The notes beneath the pieces were generated by a model. The model saw nothing but the letters and a program-made list of their open reading frames with translations. It ran no database searches and was not told the DNA's origin. Positions 38,645 to 47,293 of a DNA stretch of 64,000 nt are shown here, one piece after another. The stretch is from the NCBI GenBank assembly GCA_003481775.1, contig QULU01000001.1, positions 268,816 to 332,815 on the forward strand, written 5' to 3'. Position 1 is the first letter of the stretch. Each line of letters opens with the position of its first letter. This DNA is from Clostridiaceae bacterium OM02-2AC (GTDB lineage: Bacteria; Bacillota_I; Bacilli_A; Erysipelotrichales; Erysipelotrichaceae). A program made the position numbers and the translations under genes.

Positions 38645-39412
38645 TTATAATCCAAACAATGATAAATAAGCCTGTATCAGATTTTCCCCATATAGGAACG
38701 CCACCATAATTCCTGCACACAAATAAGGGCCAAAGGCGATATGCGCACCGCTTTCCGTTTTCCTTGATAAAAGCAGATAAACTGCATAGCTTCCGCCAAT
38801 CAGTACGGAGATAAAAAATGCAAGAAGGGTCAGCTTCCACCCCAGCAGAAAGCCGGCTACAGCAATCAGCTTGATATCTCCACCACCAAAGCAATCCGGA
38901 ATCAGAAGCGTCAGCACATACATCGGAAGACTAATAACGAAGAAGCCAATTATTCTTGACAGAAATGCTGTTTCCGGATGTAATACTGTGAAAATGCCAA
39001 CAGGAACAATTAAAGCGATAATTAGACCATTTGGTATTGTCATAGTATCAAAGTCAATCATGGTGATTGTTAAAAGAATCATGAATACCGCAAATACAAG
39101 AATGGTATCCCAGGAAAAGCCATAGGTATAGAAACAAAACATCCCGATACAGCCGCCAAGAACCTCCAGTATAGTTTCACGTGCTGAAATCTTACTACCG
39201 CAGTATCGGCATTTCCCTTTCAGAAACAGATAGCTGAACACTGGAAACAGGTCATACCACTGCAGCTGATGATGGCATGCAGGGCAAAAGGATCTTCCCT
39301 TTACAAAGGATAGGCCCTGTGGAAGCCTCCATATTACCACGTTTAAAAAGCTGGTGATACAGATTCCAATCAGGAATGCATATAGATATAGTAGTAATAT
39401 TAAAGAGTCCAT
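38645..39412 (-). CDS. pilD: Prepilin peptidase PilD
   Basis: A 255-residue aspartic membrane protease that cleaves and N-methylates prepilins. The N-terminal domain has the zinc CPAC ... CRYCG pairs. The two catalytic aspartates lie in DFDTMTIPNG and FGGGDIKLIA. Eight membrane segments. It is the second gene of the operon, separated from pilA by a strong hairpin. Confidence 0.94.
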   Translation of the reverse strand: MDSLILLLYLYAFLIGICITSFLNVVIWRLPQGLSFVKGRSFCPACHHQLQWYDLFPVFSYLFLKGKCRYCGSKISARETILEVLGGCIGMFCFYTYGFSWDTILVFAVFMILLTITMIDFDTMTIPNGLIIALIVPVGIFTVLHPETAFLSRIIGFFVISLPMYVLTLLIPDCFGGGDIKLIAVAGFLLGWKLTLLAFFISVLIGGSYAVYLLLSRKTESGAHIAFGPYLCAGIMVAFLYGENLIQAYLSLFGL

Positions 39413-39442
39413 TATCTCACCATCTTTCTTTAGGTTAACATG

Positions 39443-39478
39443 TAAATATAAAGCCTCTTGAAAGAGGCTTTATATTTA
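39443..39478 (-). terminator. Strong hairpin between pilA and pilD
   Basis: Two 17-base arms (39443-39459 and 39462-39478) are exact complements around a two-base centre, with AAGAGGCTTT as the core. On the minus strand the 3' side is AT-rich but lacks a long T-run. It may be a partial terminator or an mRNA 3'-end stabiliser that raises pilA over the downstream genes. Confidence 0.75.
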
Positions 39479-39485
39479 ATCAAAT

Positions 39486-39929
39486 CTATTGTTTTTTCTT
39501 AATATCTGTTTGTGTTGCAGTATATTCATCACTAGAGCCTACTACTTTAATAGTACAACTGTCTATTTTCTTATCTGTCAATTCACACACAATGCTTTCA
39601 ACAGCACCTTCAGGATATTTAGCCGCAGCGCCTTCACCGGTTTTAGAAAGACCTAACTCGCCATTTATGGCATCAACATTATTAACTTTCTGTTTCAAAT
39701 CATCATTAGAAATACCTGGATTTTCTCCAATTTGACTTGTCGCATAAGACTGTGCTGCAACATAACCTGCCCTTACCTGAGACTGCACTTTCGTTTCTGC
39801 TGCCTCATTGATATACTTCATAACAGCCGGTACAGCCAGCGCCATCAGGATACCGACGATAACCAGAACCACGATGATTTCAACCAGCGTAAATCCCTTC
39901 TTGTTCTTCTTCAAATTCTTAACGTTCAT
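39486..39929 (-). CDS. pilA: Major pilin PilA (type IV prepilin)
   Basis: A 147-residue prepilin. The leader MNVKNLKKNKKG is followed by FTLVEIIVVLVIVGILMALA, the classic type IVa N-terminal helix with Glu at +5. The C-domain has one likely disulfide (CELTDKKIDSC). It is first in the operon and followed by a strong hairpin, as expected for the most abundant subunit. AGGAG precedes the ATG. Confidence 0.93.
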   Translation of the reverse strand: MNVKNLKKNKKGFTLVEIIVVLVIVGILMALAVPAVMKYINEAAETKVQSQVRAGYVAAQSYATSQIGENPGISNDDLKQKVNNVDAINGELGLSKTGEGAAAKYPEGAVESIVCELTDKKIDSCTIKVVGSSDEYTATQTDIKKKQ

Positions 39930-39983
39930 TTTTCTCTTCTCCTTTTTTCAGCAGGCAATACTTCACAAGTTATAATTTATGAA

Positions 39984-40050
39984 ACAGGTGATTTTCAAAA
40001 TCAGCTGTTTTCCATGCAGTATCTGCAAAAAAGCATCCATCATCACCTGT
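39984..40050 (-). promoter_or_regulatory. pilA leader with two competing stem-loops
   Basis: The segment 39984-39992 can pair perfectly with 40042-40050 (ACAGGTGAT with ATCACCTGT). The same segment also forms a local hairpin 39984-40008 with 12-base arms and one mismatch. The two structures exclude each other. The leader is about 230 bases long, so it has room for regulation. No known riboswitch core was recognised. Confidence 0.45.
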
Positions 40051-40166
40051 GAATCATGCTATTCCCCACTCTACAATGTATTAGGTTCATAAACATGAAA
40101 GGTGTGAAAACTCAGCCATATTTTCACAAAAGCCCCTTTTGGTATTGCCAAAATCTTAACATTTAT

Positions 40167-40175
40167 ATTATAGCA
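40167..40175 (-). promoter_or_regulatory. Candidate promoter of the pilus operon
   Basis: Minus-strand TGC plus TATAAT (40167-40172), an extended -10. A TTGACA (40201-40206) is 28 bases upstream, too far for a normal -35. Confidence 0.5.
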
Positions 40176-40316
40176 TAGAAAAAACACGGAAAGTTTTTTT
40201 TGTCAAATTTTTATATCGTTTTTCATTTATAAGCATTCAAACCAAAACTTCGTGTGATACTAATGTGATATTCATTTTATATTCTTTCTGCCTTGACACC
40301 ACTTTTATAAGCCGTA

Positions 40317-41048
40317 TCACTTTTTAAACGCATACATGCAGATGCCTGCCGCTACAGCAACATTTAAGGATTCAAAGGTGTGCATCTCGATAAACACATG
40401 GGTATCGGCCAGACGCAGAACCTCCTCGCTGACGCCCTTTCCCTCATTACCAAAAACAAGTGCAAATGCTTCAGGTACTGCCACCTCACGAAGTGCTGAG
40501 GCATTGTGTAGAGACGTCGCAAGAATCCTGCTTCCCCGCTGCTTCAATTCCATCAGCATGGCATGTACATCCCCCCGTATCACCGGAATGTGAAACAAGG
40601 CCCCCTGTGTGGAACGAATCACCTTTTCATTATAAATATCGCAGCTGTGTGCAGACAGCAGGACAGCATCATATCCGAAGGACAGCGCTGTGCGAATGAT
40701 CGTTCCGACATTTCCCGGATCCTGCACATCATCCAGTACGATGACCCGCTGCCCATAATCCGCCTCACTGTATTGCGGCATGTGGCATACCGCCATGATC
40801 CAGGTACCGGAAACACTGCTTTCCAGCTTCCGCAAAATTTCCGGCGTGACCTCATACACCGGAAACTGCTGAAATGGATGCGGTTTTTCTCTTTCAACGA
40901 TGATGCACTCCACCAGATTTGCCCGTACAGCCTCTTCGATCAGATGCTCCCCTTCAATCAGAAATCTGCGTTCCTTTTCCCGATACTTTTTCTCCTTGTA
41001 TTTCGCCCACTGCTTTACTTTTGCATTGGTCAGTGATGTTATTTCCAT
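40317..41048 (-). CDS. TrmH/SpoU-family RNA 2'-O-methyltransferase
   Basis: A 243-residue SPOUT methyltransferase. A short substrate-binding N-domain (MEITSLTNAKVKQWAKYKEKKYR, then RRFLIEGEHLIEEAV) is followed by the SpoU domain with motifs DDVQDPGNVGTIIRTALSFG, ALVFGNEGKGVSEEV and SLNVAVAAGICMY. It probably methylates a ribose in rRNA or tRNA. The ATG at 41048 has AAGGAG upstream; the longer frame to 41156 adds non-conserved residues. Confidence 0.92.
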   Translation of the reverse strand: MEITSLTNAKVKQWAKYKEKKYREKERRFLIEGEHLIEEAVRANLVECIIVEREKPHPFQQFPVYEVTPEILRKLESSVSGTWIMAVCHMPQYSEADYGQRVIVLDDVQDPGNVGTIIRTALSFGYDAVLLSAHSCDIYNEKVIRSTQGALFHIPVIRGDVHAMLMELKQRGSRILATSLHNASALREVAVPEAFALVFGNEGKGVSEEVLRLADTHVFIEMHTFESLNVAVAAGICMYAFKK

Positions 41049-41170
41049 AATGCGCTCCTTATGTTTAAACCGCCATGCTTTCACGCGGCTTTCCTTCATT
41101 TCATCTCTTCCGTTATTGTACTGTATTTCACACGGCTTTTCCATAGAAAACAACAACTCTTTTTATAAAA

Positions 41171-41210
41171 ATACGAAAAATGACAGACAAACCGCTGTTC
41201 ATCTGTCATT
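41171..41210 (-). terminator. Terminator of ileS
   Basis: AATGACAGA (41179-41187) and TCTGTCATT (41202-41210), followed on the minus strand by TTTCGTATTTTT. Confidence 0.75.
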
Positions 41211-41244
41211 CATCATTTCCTCATTATGCAACTTATGCCGCTGA

Positions 41245-43971
41245 CTACTTCAACACCTCTGCACAGCGCTCACAAAGACCGTCCTCGGCATGGGATGCTG
41301 TAATATTCCAGCATCTAGGACAAACCTTGCCTTCACACTTCTCAATCGCCACGCCGCAAACCTCATACTGCTTCAATTTGTCCACGGAGAAGCTGACCTT
41401 TGAAACAATCAGCCACTGGTTGAAATGATTTCCGCACAGCTTCTCAATCAATGCACGGTCTTCATCACTCACATTCACGATAACATGCGCTTCCAGAGAT
41501 TTTCCGATCACCTTTTCCGCACGTGCTTCCTCCAGCGCCTTGAAAATATCCTGACGAATTGCCATCATGCGTTCCATATCCGCTTTGATTGCATCTGCGT
41601 TGTGCACATCCAGCGGCTGCGCAAAGCTTCCCAGATGGATACTTTCCGCTTCTGTATGGAAGAAATCATTGACCTCCTCACAGGTATGCACAAGGATTGG
41701 TGCCCACAGTCGTACCAGGGTATTGACCGCATGCCACAGCACCGTCTGTACCTGACGGCGTCTTGGGGAATCCTTTTTCTCGATATACAGAATATCCTTC
41801 GTATAATCCATATAATACGCAGACAGCTCATTTGTCATCAGGTTGCTCAGCATATTGGTGATATCCGCAAAACGATATTCCTTATACGCCTTGATCGCCT
41901 TTTCATTCACTTCATTCAGCAATACCAGAATATACTTATCAAGCTCTGGCAAATCCTGGATAGCTACAAGGTCTTCCCTTGTGAAATCCTCTTCCGGATT
42001 GACATTGGCAAGCATGAAACGGAACGTATTGCGCACCTTGCGATACTGCTCGCTGATCTGCTTTAAAATCTCATCGGACATACTGCAGTCTGCCTGATAA
42101 TCAACACTTGTCGCCCACAGACGCAGGATATCCGCGCCATATTTCTTCGTAATTTCTCCCGGCGCTACCGCGTTCCACTGTGATTTGCTCATTTTCACAC
42201 CCTTGCCATCCATAACAAAGCCGTGGCTCAGCACCTGCTTGTAAGGAGAACGCCCGTGCACTGCCGTACCGATGATTAAAGAGGAGTTAAACCATCCGCG
42301 ATACTGATCGCTTCCCTCAAAATACAGATCGGCAGGATAACCCAGTCCGCGTTCCATCATAGCACCGGTATGAGAGCTACCGGAGTCAAACCATACATCC
42401 ATCGTATCGGTTTCCTTGCGGAATTCTCCATTCGGAGAGCCCGGGTGCGTGTAGCCCTGCGGTAACAGCTCCTTTGCCTCCTTCTCAAACCAGATATTGC
42501 TGCCATGCTCTTTGAACAGCTTTGCCACATGGGCAAATACAGCCTCATCCATGATCGGCGTATCATCCTCTGCATAAAAAATCGGAATCGGTACACCCCA
42601 TGCACGCTGACGGGAAATACACCAGTCACCGCGGTCAGCGATCATATTGTGCATACGCTGCTGTCCCCACTTCGGAATCCAGTCCACATTTGCAATCTCT
42701 GTAAGCAGCTTTTCACGAATTTTATCAATGGATGCAAACCACTGTGTGGTTGCTCGGAAAATAATCGGCTTCTTTGTTCTCCAGTCATGCGGATAGGAGT
42801 GTGTGATAAATTCCAGCTTCAACAGCGCACTCAGCTCATCCAGCTTCTGCGTAACCGTTTTGTTGGCATCATCGACATACTGTCCCTTCAGCCAGTCTCC
42901 GGCATCCTCCATCATGCAGCCGTGCTCATCCACATTACAATAGGCAGGCAGGCCGTATTTCTGTCCGATGAAGAAGTCATCGGCACCAAAGCCCGGTGCA
43001 GTATGTACACAACCGGTACCTGCATCCGCCGTAACGTGATCTCCCAGAATAACCAGAGATTCACGATCATACAATGGATGCTGGCAGGTGATCATTTCCA
43101 ATTCACTACCCTTGAACGTCGCAATCTTTCGCTTCTGCTCAAGTCCGAATTTCTCCCAAAGTGCATCGACCAGCTCTTCCAGAACAATCAGCTTGCCCCT
43201 CTCGCTTTCAACCAGCGCATAGGTATAATCCTTATTCAGACAGATTCCCAGATTGGCAGGAATGGTCCACGGTGTCGTTGTCCAGATAACAAACGATGTA
43301 TCGCTATCCAGGATACCCTTGCCGTCCTTGACCGGGAATTTCACGAAAATTGTCGGACTCTTGATATCCTTATATTCAATCTCCGCTTCCGCCAGTGCCG
43401 TTTCACTGGAAGGACTCCAGTAGACCGGCTTCAACCCCTTGTAAATCAAACCATCCATCGCCATCGATGCAAAAATTTCTATCTGATGTGCTTCAAACTC
43501 CTTTGTCAGTGTGATGTAGGGATGATCATAATCGCCGACAACTCCCAGCGATAAAAATCCCTTTTTCTGACGCTCAACCTGTTCCATAGCATAGTCATAG
43601 CACAGCTTGCGGAAATCAGACAGCTCCATTTCCTTGCGGTTATGCCCCAGCTTCTGGATTGCTGTTTCAATCGGCAGACCATGGGTATCCCATCCAGGTA
43701 CATACGGTACCTTGTAGCCTGCCATATAGCGGTTACGGACGATGACATCCTTCAAAATCTTATTCAGGGCATGTCCTAAATGGATGTCCCCATTCGCATA
43801 GGGAGGCCCGTCATGCAAAACAAACGCTTCACAGCCCTCACGGTTCTCCAGCATTTTTTCATAGATTTCGCCTTCCTTCCAGCGTTTCTGAAAGCCCGGC
43901 TCCTTTGTCGGTAATTTTCCACGCATCTCAAACTTTGTTTTCGGCATTAACAGTGTGTCCTTGTATTCCAT
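41245..43971 (-). CDS. ileS: Isoleucine-tRNA ligase
   Basis: A 908-residue class I synthetase of bacterial type. HLGH (the HIGH motif) is at residues 64-67, a CP1 editing domain with TTPWTIPANLGI follows, and KMSKS lies in VKMSKSQWNAV. The C-terminus has the zinc site CPRCW ... CERC, typical of this type. A T-box leader precedes it. In this genome ileS follows divIVA, as in many Firmicutes. Confidence 0.98.
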   Translation of the reverse strand: MEYKDTLLMPKTKFEMRGKLPTKEPGFQKRWKEGEIYEKMLENREGCEAFVLHDGPPYANGDIHLGHALNKILKDVIVRNRYMAGYKVPYVPGWDTHGLPIETAIQKLGHNRKEMELSDFRKLCYDYAMEQVERQKKGFLSLGVVGDYDHPYITLTKEFEAHQIEIFASMAMDGLIYKGLKPVYWSPSSETALAEAEIEYKDIKSPTIFVKFPVKDGKGILDSDTSFVIWTTTPWTIPANLGICLNKDYTYALVESERGKLIVLEELVDALWEKFGLEQKRKIATFKGSELEMITCQHPLYDRESLVILGDHVTADAGTGCVHTAPGFGADDFFIGQKYGLPAYCNVDEHGCMMEDAGDWLKGQYVDDANKTVTQKLDELSALLKLEFITHSYPHDWRTKKPIIFRATTQWFASIDKIREKLLTEIANVDWIPKWGQQRMHNMIADRGDWCISRQRAWGVPIPIFYAEDDTPIMDEAVFAHVAKLFKEHGSNIWFEKEAKELLPQGYTHPGSPNGEFRKETDTMDVWFDSGSSHTGAMMERGLGYPADLYFEGSDQYRGWFNSSLIIGTAVHGRSPYKQVLSHGFVMDGKGVKMSKSQWNAVAPGEITKKYGADILRLWATSVDYQADCSMSDEILKQISEQYRKVRNTFRFMLANVNPEEDFTREDLVAIQDLPELDKYILVLLNEVNEKAIKAYKEYRFADITNMLSNLMTNELSAYYMDYTKDILYIEKKDSPRRRQVQTVLWHAVNTLVRLWAPILVHTCEEVNDFFHTEAESIHLGSFAQPLDVHNADAIKADMERMMAIRQDIFKALEEARAEKVIGKSLEAHVIVNVSDEDRALIEKLCGNHFNQWLIVSKVSFSVDKLKQYEVCGVAIEKCEGKVCPRCWNITASHAEDGLCERCAEVLK

Positions 43972-43989
43972 ATCAATTTCCTCCTTTTA

Positions 43990-44205
43990 CGAAAAAAAGA
44001 CGCCTTATATCTAAGGACGTCTTGTAACGCGGTACCACCTTAGTTCACATGCTTCTCATGTGCCCTCAGCTTATAACGACAAGCGTATCGTATTTCCCTA
44101 CTGCTTTCAGGAAATCTGCTCCAAAGTGATATCTTCTATATCCTTCCTACCGACTTTCACCAACCGTCAGCTCTCTTCAAGTCCACATATAGAAGCAGGT
44201 CTTTA
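43990..44205 (-). promoter_or_regulatory. T-box riboswitch of ileS
   Basis: Minus strand: T-box core GGTGGTACCGCG (44028-44039), then a terminator hairpin (AAGACG ... CGTCTT) with seven T at 43993-44023. Upstream, GATATCAC near 44128-44135 offers ATC as the isoleucine specifier. AGAGAGCTGACGG resembles the conserved stem I region. Confidence 0.92.
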
Positions 44206-44214
44206 TCTCAGCAT

Positions 44215-44679
44215 TTATATTTCTTTTTTCAATAAATCAAGATCCGGTATCTCCGGAGCTTCAAAATCATCCAGTGCCTGTGTGATTTTCTGCAGCTCCT
44301 TGCGCATACTGCCCTTCAGATCATTTGCCTCATCACCAAGGCGTGCCACTTCCATTAAAATTCCACGCGCCATCATCAAAGCTTCCTTCACAATGGCATC
44401 AGCGTTGCGGTGCGCCGTATCGACGATCATATTTGCTTCCTTCATCGCCATGCGTGTCATTTCATCCGCAGCTTTTTCTTTGACCTCGAGATTCTCACTG
44501 ACATCCCGGTAGCGCATTTCCAGCTCCTGATATTCTCTGGTTAGTTCTTCTTTCAGTAAGTTGGCTTTTTCCAGTTTTTTCTGAAGGCTTTCCATCTGCA
44601 GCTTCTGTGTCTGAATGTAATCCTCCACCTGATAGCGATTATATCCATTTTTCATTGTATCAAATGCGTATCTGTCCAT
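44215..44679 (-). CDS. divIVA: DivIVA
   Basis: A 154-residue coiled-coil protein. The N-terminal lipid-binding motif FDTMKNGYNRYQVEDYI matches DivIVA (F-x-x-x-x-x-GY-x-x-x-x-V-x-x-x). Two coiled-coil regions follow. It marks negatively curved membrane at poles and septa. GGAGAGGG precedes the ATG at 44679; the longer frame to 44697 is less likely. Confidence 0.92.
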   Translation of the reverse strand: MDRYAFDTMKNGYNRYQVEDYIQTQKLQMESLQKKLEKANLLKEELTREYQELEMRYRDVSENLEVKEKAADEMTRMAMKEANMIVDTAHRNADAIVKEALMMARGILMEVARLGDEANDLKGSMRKELQKITQALDDFEAPEIPDLDLLKKEI

Positions 44680-44693
44680 AATCCCTCTCCTAT

Positions 44694-45446
44694 TCACTGA
44701 TACATGCCAACCTCAATGACAAGATTTCCCTTTTTTGTTTCCTTCACAACCTCTTTCAGCTGGAATCTTCCATGTCCGCGAATGGAAATAACACAAGTAT
44801 TATCGCACAAATAGGATGTTTGTTCAAGTATTACATGATCAACTTTTACCTGTCCGCCACGTATGAGGACTGCCGCCTTCGCCCGGCTGAGCTTTGCAAT
44901 CGCAGATACCAGCGTATCCAGACGAAGAGAGGATACGATCATAGTTTTATATGCAATCCTTGGCTCATAGCTGACAGACTCGTCACTAGGCTCCAGATGA
45001 ATGCCGCAGTGCTTGATTTTCGTCAGATTGGCAGTTACATAATTTCCGATATCCGGATCCACGAACATATGCACCACATCCTGATCGACGATGAGATCTC
45101 CGGTTTTCTCCCGCTCGATTCCCAGATTCATCAAAGCCCCGAGCACATCCCGGTGCGTCAGCTTTTCAAAGCCGGAGGAGACTGCCGCCTTCAAATGAAG
45201 AACCGGAATCTGTATCTCCTCCTCCCAGGGCAGAAATGCAAGCCGGCAGCGTTCGGCCTGCGCATAGCCGCCTTCCTTGCGATACAAAATCTGATGTCCG
45301 CAGAAGCGTTCGGCAATCCGTATCTGATCAGGCGAAAAAAAGGGTGTAACAACAACCCGGTTCCAGCGTTCCATTCGATCAATCTGATCCTGAAGGCGCC
45401 GGACGAATTCCTCGTTACCCCGATAATGCTCTATTGCGACAGACAA
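44694..45446 (-). CDS. ylmH: YlmH, S4-domain RNA-binding protein
   Basis: A 250-residue protein with a C-terminal S4 domain (about 180-240, RLDTLVSAIAKLSRAKAAVLIRGGQVKVDH) and the YlmH N-domain (GREKTGDLIV-like EREKTGDLIVDQDVVHMFVD). YlmH was recently linked to rescue of stalled ribosomes by binding peptidyl-tRNA-50S complexes. It sits three bases after sepF and before divIVA. Confidence 0.92.
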   Translation of the reverse strand: MSVAIEHYRGNEEFVRRLQDQIDRMERWNRVVVTPFFSPDQIRIAERFCGHQILYRKEGGYAQAERCRLAFLPWEEEIQIPVLHLKAAVSSGFEKLTHRDVLGALMNLGIEREKTGDLIVDQDVVHMFVDPDIGNYVTANLTKIKHCGIHLEPSDESVSYEPRIAYKTMIVSSLRLDTLVSAIAKLSRAKAAVLIRGGQVKVDHVILEQTSYLCDNTCVISIRGHGRFQLKEVVKETKKGNLVIEVGMYQ

Positions 45447-45449
45447 TGG

Positions 45450-45851
45450 TTAGTCTTCCTCGCTTGCGTCAAGGCTGATTTCTCCATGTACTGCCACGCT
45501 GCGCGGTGTACATAGTATCACATTATGCCCGATTTTCTGAATGCTTCCATCCAGAGCGAAGATTACACCGGTTAAAAAATCGATGGTACGCTGTGCATAG
45601 TCCCGCTGCAGCTTGTGCAGATTGACAACAGCCGCCTTGTTTTCTTTCAGCCGTTTGGCGATTTCTTCTGACTCATCAAAGGAACGAGGCTCAAACAGAA
45701 CCATTTTCGTATCGGTTGGCAAGTGATTTACTTTTGATTTCGGTCTTTCATATTCGGAAATAGAAGGAGTATCATCTTCCTGTTCTACTTCTAAAACGTC
45801 ATCTTCATCCATTGGCGCTATAAATTCTTTGAATTTCTGACTGATGCTCAT
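45450..45851 (-). CDS. sepF: SepF cell-division protein
   Basis: A 133-residue protein: N-terminal amphipathic membrane-binding helix (about 1-12), acidic linker, and the SepF/DUF552 domain (about 48-125: VLFEPRSFDESEEIA, VVNLHKLQRDYAQRTIDFLTG). It bundles FtsZ at the membrane. AGGAGGG lies eight bases before the ATG. Confidence 0.95.
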   Translation of the reverse strand: MSISQKFKEFIAPMDEDDVLEVEQEDDTPSISEYERPKSKVNHLPTDTKMVLFEPRSFDESEEIAKRLKENKAAVVNLHKLQRDYAQRTIDFLTGVIFALDGSIQKIGHNVILCTPRSVAVHGEISLDASEED

Positions 45852-45887
45852 TTACGCGTCCCTCCTATACATTATCTATATTCTAGC

Positions 45888-45918
45888 ACAAAAACCCCTT
45901 TATAAAAAGGGATTTTTC
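45888..45918 (-). terminator. Terminator of the sigG-ylmC unit
   Basis: Minus strand: AAATCCCTTT and AAAGGGGTTTTT arms (one mismatch) followed by TTTT, just upstream of sepF. Confidence 0.65.
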
Positions 45919-45977
45919 ATGAAATTTATACAAGTCGCACAATCTGTTTCAAAAGCCTGCCTTTTTGTAAAAAACCA

Positions 45978-46223
45978 TCAGCATCGAAATTTCACAAGAA
46001 TAACATCACCCGCGATGTTTTCGATTTCCTGTGTTGGAATCTCGATTTCATCACACGGAAAGAACCAGGGAAACAGCTTTTTCACAAAGGACTGCGTAGG
46101 ATGTACAAATATGGAATGGATCACGTACGTGCACGGATCGAATTCCACATCATTGACGAGTCCGATCATACTGCCATCCATCACATTGATAACCTGTCTT
46201 CCGCAAATATCCGTATATTTCAA
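45978..46223 (-). CDS. ylmC: YlmC/YmxH-family PRC-barrel protein
   Basis: An 81-residue PRC-barrel protein: KYTDICGRQVINVMDGSMIGLVNDVEFDP then a hydrophobic strand and a conserved I-P-x-x-x-I-x-x-I-x-x-DVILV tail. It is the usual neighbour of sigG in Firmicutes; function is poorly known. The start appears to be TTG at 46223 because AGGTG lies six bases upstream. A GTG at 46232 overlaps that site. Confidence 0.82.
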   Translation of the reverse strand: MKYTDICGRQVINVMDGSMIGLVNDVEFDPCTYVIHSIFVHPTQSFVKKLFPWFFPCDEIEIPTQEIENIAGDVILVKFRC

Positions 46224-46268
46224 TTCTATCACCTGTTTTAGTATATGCCCGGTCTCTGCTGATGTTGC

Positions 46269-47048
46269 CTAGGAATCAAATTCTTTTTTCAAAACCGCGA
46301 TGGCATTTTTCTCCAGACGCGATACCTGTGCCTGTGAGATGCCCAGCTCTCCGGCAATCTCGGTCTGTGTCATATCCTGATAATAGCGTTTCTGTATGAT
46401 ATCCAGCTCCTTGCCCTTTAAGCGGGTCAGACTGCGCTTTAAAGCCATCAAATTGTTCAGATGTTCGATTTCGTCCTTATCATCCTTGATCTGATCCAGC
46501 AGATACAGCTCATCTCCATCGGAATTGTATACCGGCTCAAAGATGGACAGCACACTCTGTGTGGAATCCAGTGCATCTACAATATCCTTTTCCTTTACCT
46601 CCAGCTGCTGTGCAAGCCAGGAAACGCTTGGCTCCTTTTGATGCTTATGTACATATTCCTCCTTCAGCTTAAAGGCCCGGTATGCCAGATCCTTCAGATG
46701 ACGGGACACACGGATCACCTGATTATCCCGCAGATAGCGCTTAATTTCACCCATGATCATCGGCACGGCATAGGTGGAAAAGCGCACTTCATGCTTCAGA
46801 TCAAAGTTGTCGATAGACTTTACAAGCCCGATGCAGCCAACCTGAAACAAATCATCCATATTCTCGCAGCGGTTTGAAAAACGCTGTACAATGGACAGCA
46901 CCAGCTTCAGATTTCCATTGATCAATGTTTCCTTTGCACTTTCATCGCCCTGCTGGAGTTTCACGAACAGCTCCTTCATTTCTGCATTTGTCAAAACCTT
47001 TAACTGTGCGGTATTGATACCGCTGATTTCTACTTTATAACGACTCAT
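46269..47048 (-). CDS. sigG: RNA polymerase sigma-G factor, forespore-specific
   Basis: A 259-residue sigma-70 family factor with the sigma-G N-terminus (MSRYKVEISGINTAQLKVLTNAEM). Regions 2 (DLFQVGCIGLVKSIDNFDL, FSTYAVPMIMGEIKRYLRDN), 3 and 4 (LGISQAQVSRLEKNAI) are intact. It should drive late forespore genes. A sigma-F-type promoter precedes it. It follows sigE in the canonical order. Confidence 0.97.
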   Translation of the reverse strand: MSRYKVEISGINTAQLKVLTNAEMKELFVKLQQGDESAKETLINGNLKLVLSIVQRFSNRCENMDDLFQVGCIGLVKSIDNFDLKHEVRFSTYAVPMIMGEIKRYLRDNQVIRVSRHLKDLAYRAFKLKEEYVHKHQKEPSVSWLAQQLEVKEKDIVDALDSTQSVLSIFEPVYNSDGDELYLLDQIKDDKDEIEHLNNLMALKRSLTRLKGKELDIIQKRYYQDMTQTEIAGELGISQAQVSRLEKNAIAVLKKEFDS

Positions 47049-47079
47049 ATGCTCTTTGCCTCCTAGTGTCTGTACTAGC

Positions 47080-47108
47080 AGTGTGCCCGAGCCGTTTCTT
47101 TGTTATGC
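47080..47108 (-). promoter_or_regulatory. Sigma-F-type promoter of sigG
   Basis: Minus strand: GCATA (47104-47108), 15 bases, then GGGCACACT (47080-47088). This fits the sigma-F consensus GYATA-N15-GGnnAnAnT. AGGAGG precedes the sigG ATG. Confidence 0.65.
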
Positions 47109-47167
47109 GTGAATGCAGGCAGCTTTTCCTGTAAGTAATTGGAAGGAAAATAGCCTTGACAAAAGTA

Positions 47168-47206
47168 ATATAAAAGCAGTCGGATCAAACGCCTGTCCAA
47201 CTGCTT
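47168..47206 (-). terminator. Terminator of spoIIGA-sigE
   Basis: AAGCAGT (47174-47180) and ACTGCTT (47200-47206) arms with further inner GGA/TCC pairing. On the minus strand TTTATATTA follows. Confidence 0.65.
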
Positions 47207-47293
47207 CTCAGGATATTTTTCGTATATGCGAAGATTTGCATTCCCTGTATGGGGTTTGCGAGCACGCCCAAGCAGAGCGATGCATCCATATGC

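Noticed and set aside
39930..40175. c-di-GMP riboswitch in the pilA leader
   Set aside because: I looked for the conserved class I and II core stretches and did not recognise them; only the competing hairpins can be supported.
40201..40206. TTGACA as the -35 of the pilA promoter
   Set aside because: It is 28 bases from the TATAAT, too far for sigma-A; the extended -10 is the better reading.
42505..43554. 349-codon plus-strand open frame
   Set aside because: Antisense shadow of ileS, without ribosome binding site or domain.
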